Of a stretch of 17,497 bases of DNA, positions 16,152 to 17,497 are shown in pieces. The position numbers and the translations under genes were made by a program. Source of the stretch: Bacteroidota bacterium (GTDB lineage: Bacteria; Bacteroidota; Bacteroidia; NS11-12g; UBA955); assembly GCA_005788145.1 (NCBI GenBank), contig SXYY01000108.1, positions 1 to 17,497 of the forward strand, read 5' to 3'. The notes under the pieces were generated by a model that saw only the letters and a program-made list of their open reading frames with translations, had not been told where the DNA came from and did no database searches. Numbering within the stretch: the stretch's first letter is position 1; every line of letters begins with the position of its first letter.

Positions 16152-16883
16152 GTGAATACATTTTGGTACCATCAAACCCAACACAACGGGGCTGTCCATA
16201 AACTGTTGGGCATGTATCACAACGACATCGTTCACTACCTATCAATCAATGATAGAGGTCAACCTCTTTCCTATGAAATTGTTAAGCACCCAACCAATTT
16301 AAAACAGGGTGTCAACTGGGTCGATATCCATGGGAACATTCAACTATTACCGAAGGCTTTTGCAGATGCACCGGTAGCTGGATTTCACCCTTGCTCAAAA
16401 CGGAACATCAACCCTTCTACCACCTTGGCTTTTCAACCCAGTGCGCTTCACCAACCGTTGGAAACGGAAACAGCAAAGTATCACATTGCAGAGGGATTGT
16501 TTGCTTTATCAAATACCTATGCAAACCACAAGGAATGCGTAAGTGTACTTTGGTTTCACGAACAAACAGCGATCGTATTTGCGTATCGCAATGGTGAACT
16601 CATATTCGCAAATCGCTTTCAAAGCACCAACACGCAAGAGCATCTTTATTACGCTCTTTTGCCTTTCCACGAGGACAAACTCACTCCCCAACAATTGGGT
16701 CTGTATGCCTTGTGCGATGAAGCACAGCAAAATACCACGGCTCAATTATTCCAAAAATTCATTCCCCAAGCTGAGATCAAATCGCCCCAACTGCCATGGA
16801 TTAGCCAAACACCGGCACCATTAATGCACATTGTAACCCCATTGATCAAATTGGCAACATGCGTGTCACAGGAGGAGATCTAA
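16152..16883 (+). CDS. DUF3822 family protein
   Basis: A 243-residue cytoplasmic protein with a GTG start. The start is supported by the promoter box 4 nt upstream and by the family-like N-terminus. The typical DUF3822 segment is IVFAYRNGELIFANRF followed by QEHLYYALL, in the second half. The family has an apparent actin-like ATPase-type layout (strands with short turns), but no activity is established that I know of. It is followed by rsmD with a 25 bp overlap and then coaD, an order I recall as conserved across Bacteroidota, so a link to ribosome modification or coenzyme A synthesis is possible but unproven. The N-terminal half is weakly conserved in character. Confidence 0.82.
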   Translation: MNTFWYHQTQHNGAVHKLLGMYHNDIVHYLSINDRGQPLSYEIVKHPTNLKQGVNWVDIHGNIQLLPKAFADAPVAGFHPCSKRNINPSTTLAFQPSALHQPLETETAKYHIAEGLFALSNTYANHKECVSVLWFHEQTAIVFAYRNGELIFANRFQSTNTQEHLYYALLPFHEDKLTPQQLGLYALCDEAQQNTTAQLFQKFIPQAEIKSPQLPWISQTPAPLMHIVTPLIKLATCVSQEEI

Positions 16884-17419
16884 AAGGCAGAATCATTCCT
16901 GCCAATTTTGCCAATCATGTGAGACCCTCAACCGATAGGGTAAGAGAATCGCTATTTAATTCATTGGAACACCAAAAAGGCATCGGTCGGTGTCGGGTGC
17001 TTGACTTGTTCTCTGGGTCGGGAATCATTGCCTTGGAATTCCTCTCTCGTGAGGCAGGAGCGGTTTACAGTATCGACCTCGACAAAAAAAACATCGCCCA
17101 TCAAAAAAGCATCGCCAAAGATTGGCAACTCCAGAATTGGTTTATAGCCACCGGCAACGCACTCACTCCCGAAGCCACCATAATCAAGAACAGATTTCAG
17201 GGTGATGTAGCCCATCCAATTGGCCCATTCGACATCATTTTCGCAGACCCTCCATATGGCATGCCCAACATTCAGGGGCTGCATCAAATCCTTACACCCT
17301 TGCTCGCCACGGACGGATGGATCATCATTGAGCATAAGCCCCAACTTGTTTTTGCAGAACAAGAATTGCTAAAAAAAGAATACGGAAGTACCACAATGAC
17401 TATATTCGCCAAACAATGA
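16859..17419 (+). CDS. rsmD: 16S rRNA (guanine(966)-N2)-methyltransferase RsmD
   Basis: A 186-residue SAM-dependent methyltransferase that modifies G966 of 16S rRNA, in the cytoplasm. The N-terminus MRVTGGDLKGR and RPSTDRVRESLFNSL are RsmD hallmarks. The SAM motif DLFSGSG is at residues 49-55, and the base-binding catalytic motif DPPY is at 130-133. The start at 16859 places the conserved N-terminus right at the Met, although it overlaps the DUF3822 gene by 25 bp. The stop overlaps the coaD start as ATGA, suggesting coupled translation. Confidence 0.94.
   Translation: MRVTGGDLKGRIIPANFANHVRPSTDRVRESLFNSLEHQKGIGRCRVLDLFSGSGIIALEFLSREAGAVYSIDLDKKNIAHQKSIAKDWQLQNWFIATGNALTPEATIIKNRFQGDVAHPIGPFDIIFADPPYGMPNIQGLHQILTPLLATDGWIIIEHKPQLVFAEQELLKKEYGSTTMTIFAKQ
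17401..17408 (+). promoter_or_regulatory. Possible internal -7 box TATATTCG before coaD
   Basis: TATATTCG lies in the last codons of rsmD and ends 7 nt before the coaD ATG, the same geometry as the boxes ahead of other genes here. It may be chance, because these bases also encode the end of RsmD. Confidence 0.3.
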
Positions 17420-17497
17420 GCAACATAGCCGTTTTCCCAGGAACGTTTGATCCCATTACGGTGGGACATGTTGATATCGTGAATAGGGCCAGTACCA
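17416..17497 (+). CDS. coaD: Phosphopantetheine adenylyltransferase, N-terminal 27 residues (cut by window end)
   Basis: Only 27 codons are inside the window, but they carry the diagnostic CoaD start: VFPGTFDPITVGHVDIVNRA, with the nucleotidyltransferase TFDPxTxGH motif. The enzyme adenylates 4'-phosphopantetheine in the penultimate step of coenzyme A synthesis. The start overlaps the rsmD stop by 4 bp (ATGA). The rsmD-coaD pairing is common in bacteria and supports the call. Confidence 0.93.
   Translation, partial: MSNIAVFPGTFDPITVGHVDIVNRAST

Overview
The window is chromosomal DNA of a member of the Bacteroidota, most likely a Flavobacteriia-like lineage. The evidence is the family content (DUF4292, DUF3822, WbqC-like, a long M16 peptidase, an OmpA protein with thrombospondin type 3 repeats), the lack of Shine-Dalgarno sequences, and repeated TAnnTTTG/TAnnTTCG -7 promoter boxes. 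No species can be named. The DNA is almost fully coding: 15 genes, the largest gap about 135 bp, and no RNA gene, mobile element, CRISPR array or prophage seen.

Layout. On the minus strand, 1-1927 is the 5' part of a secreted M16 zinc peptidase. All other genes are on the plus strand. Promoter boxes and spacing suggest these transcription units: folK-wbqC-like (1988-3138); flippase-dut (3168-5145); sugar nucleotidyltransferase-TPR protein-DUF4292-EnvC-like (5214-9536); 3-hydroxyacyl-CoA dehydrogenase-Rieske-like lipoprotein (9568-10884); ompA-like (11020-12651, closed by a symmetric terminator); a very large M1 peptidase (12747-16115); and DUF3822-rsmD-coaD (16152 onward, coaD cut by the window end).

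Most of the window serves the cell envelope: export of polysaccharide precursors (flippase), an activated sugar (nucleotidyltransferase), lipoprotein handling or an envelope role (DUF4292), septal wall hydrolysis control (EnvC-like), outer membrane-peptidoglycan tethering (OmpA-like) and surface or periplasmic proteolysis (M16, M1). Housekeeping genes (folK, dut, rsmD, coaD) are interleaved.

The most unusual observations are four. (1) The M1 peptidase appears fused to a C-terminal Omp85-like outer membrane beta-barrel, with an LRGF motif 148 residues before a terminal phenylalanine. (2) A TAnnTT(T/C)G promoter box lies only 4-8 nt before seven start codons, which predicts leaderless mRNAs. 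(3) A small lipoprotein looks like a Rieske domain that has lost its histidine ligands. (4) The DUF4292 protein has no lipobox cysteine.
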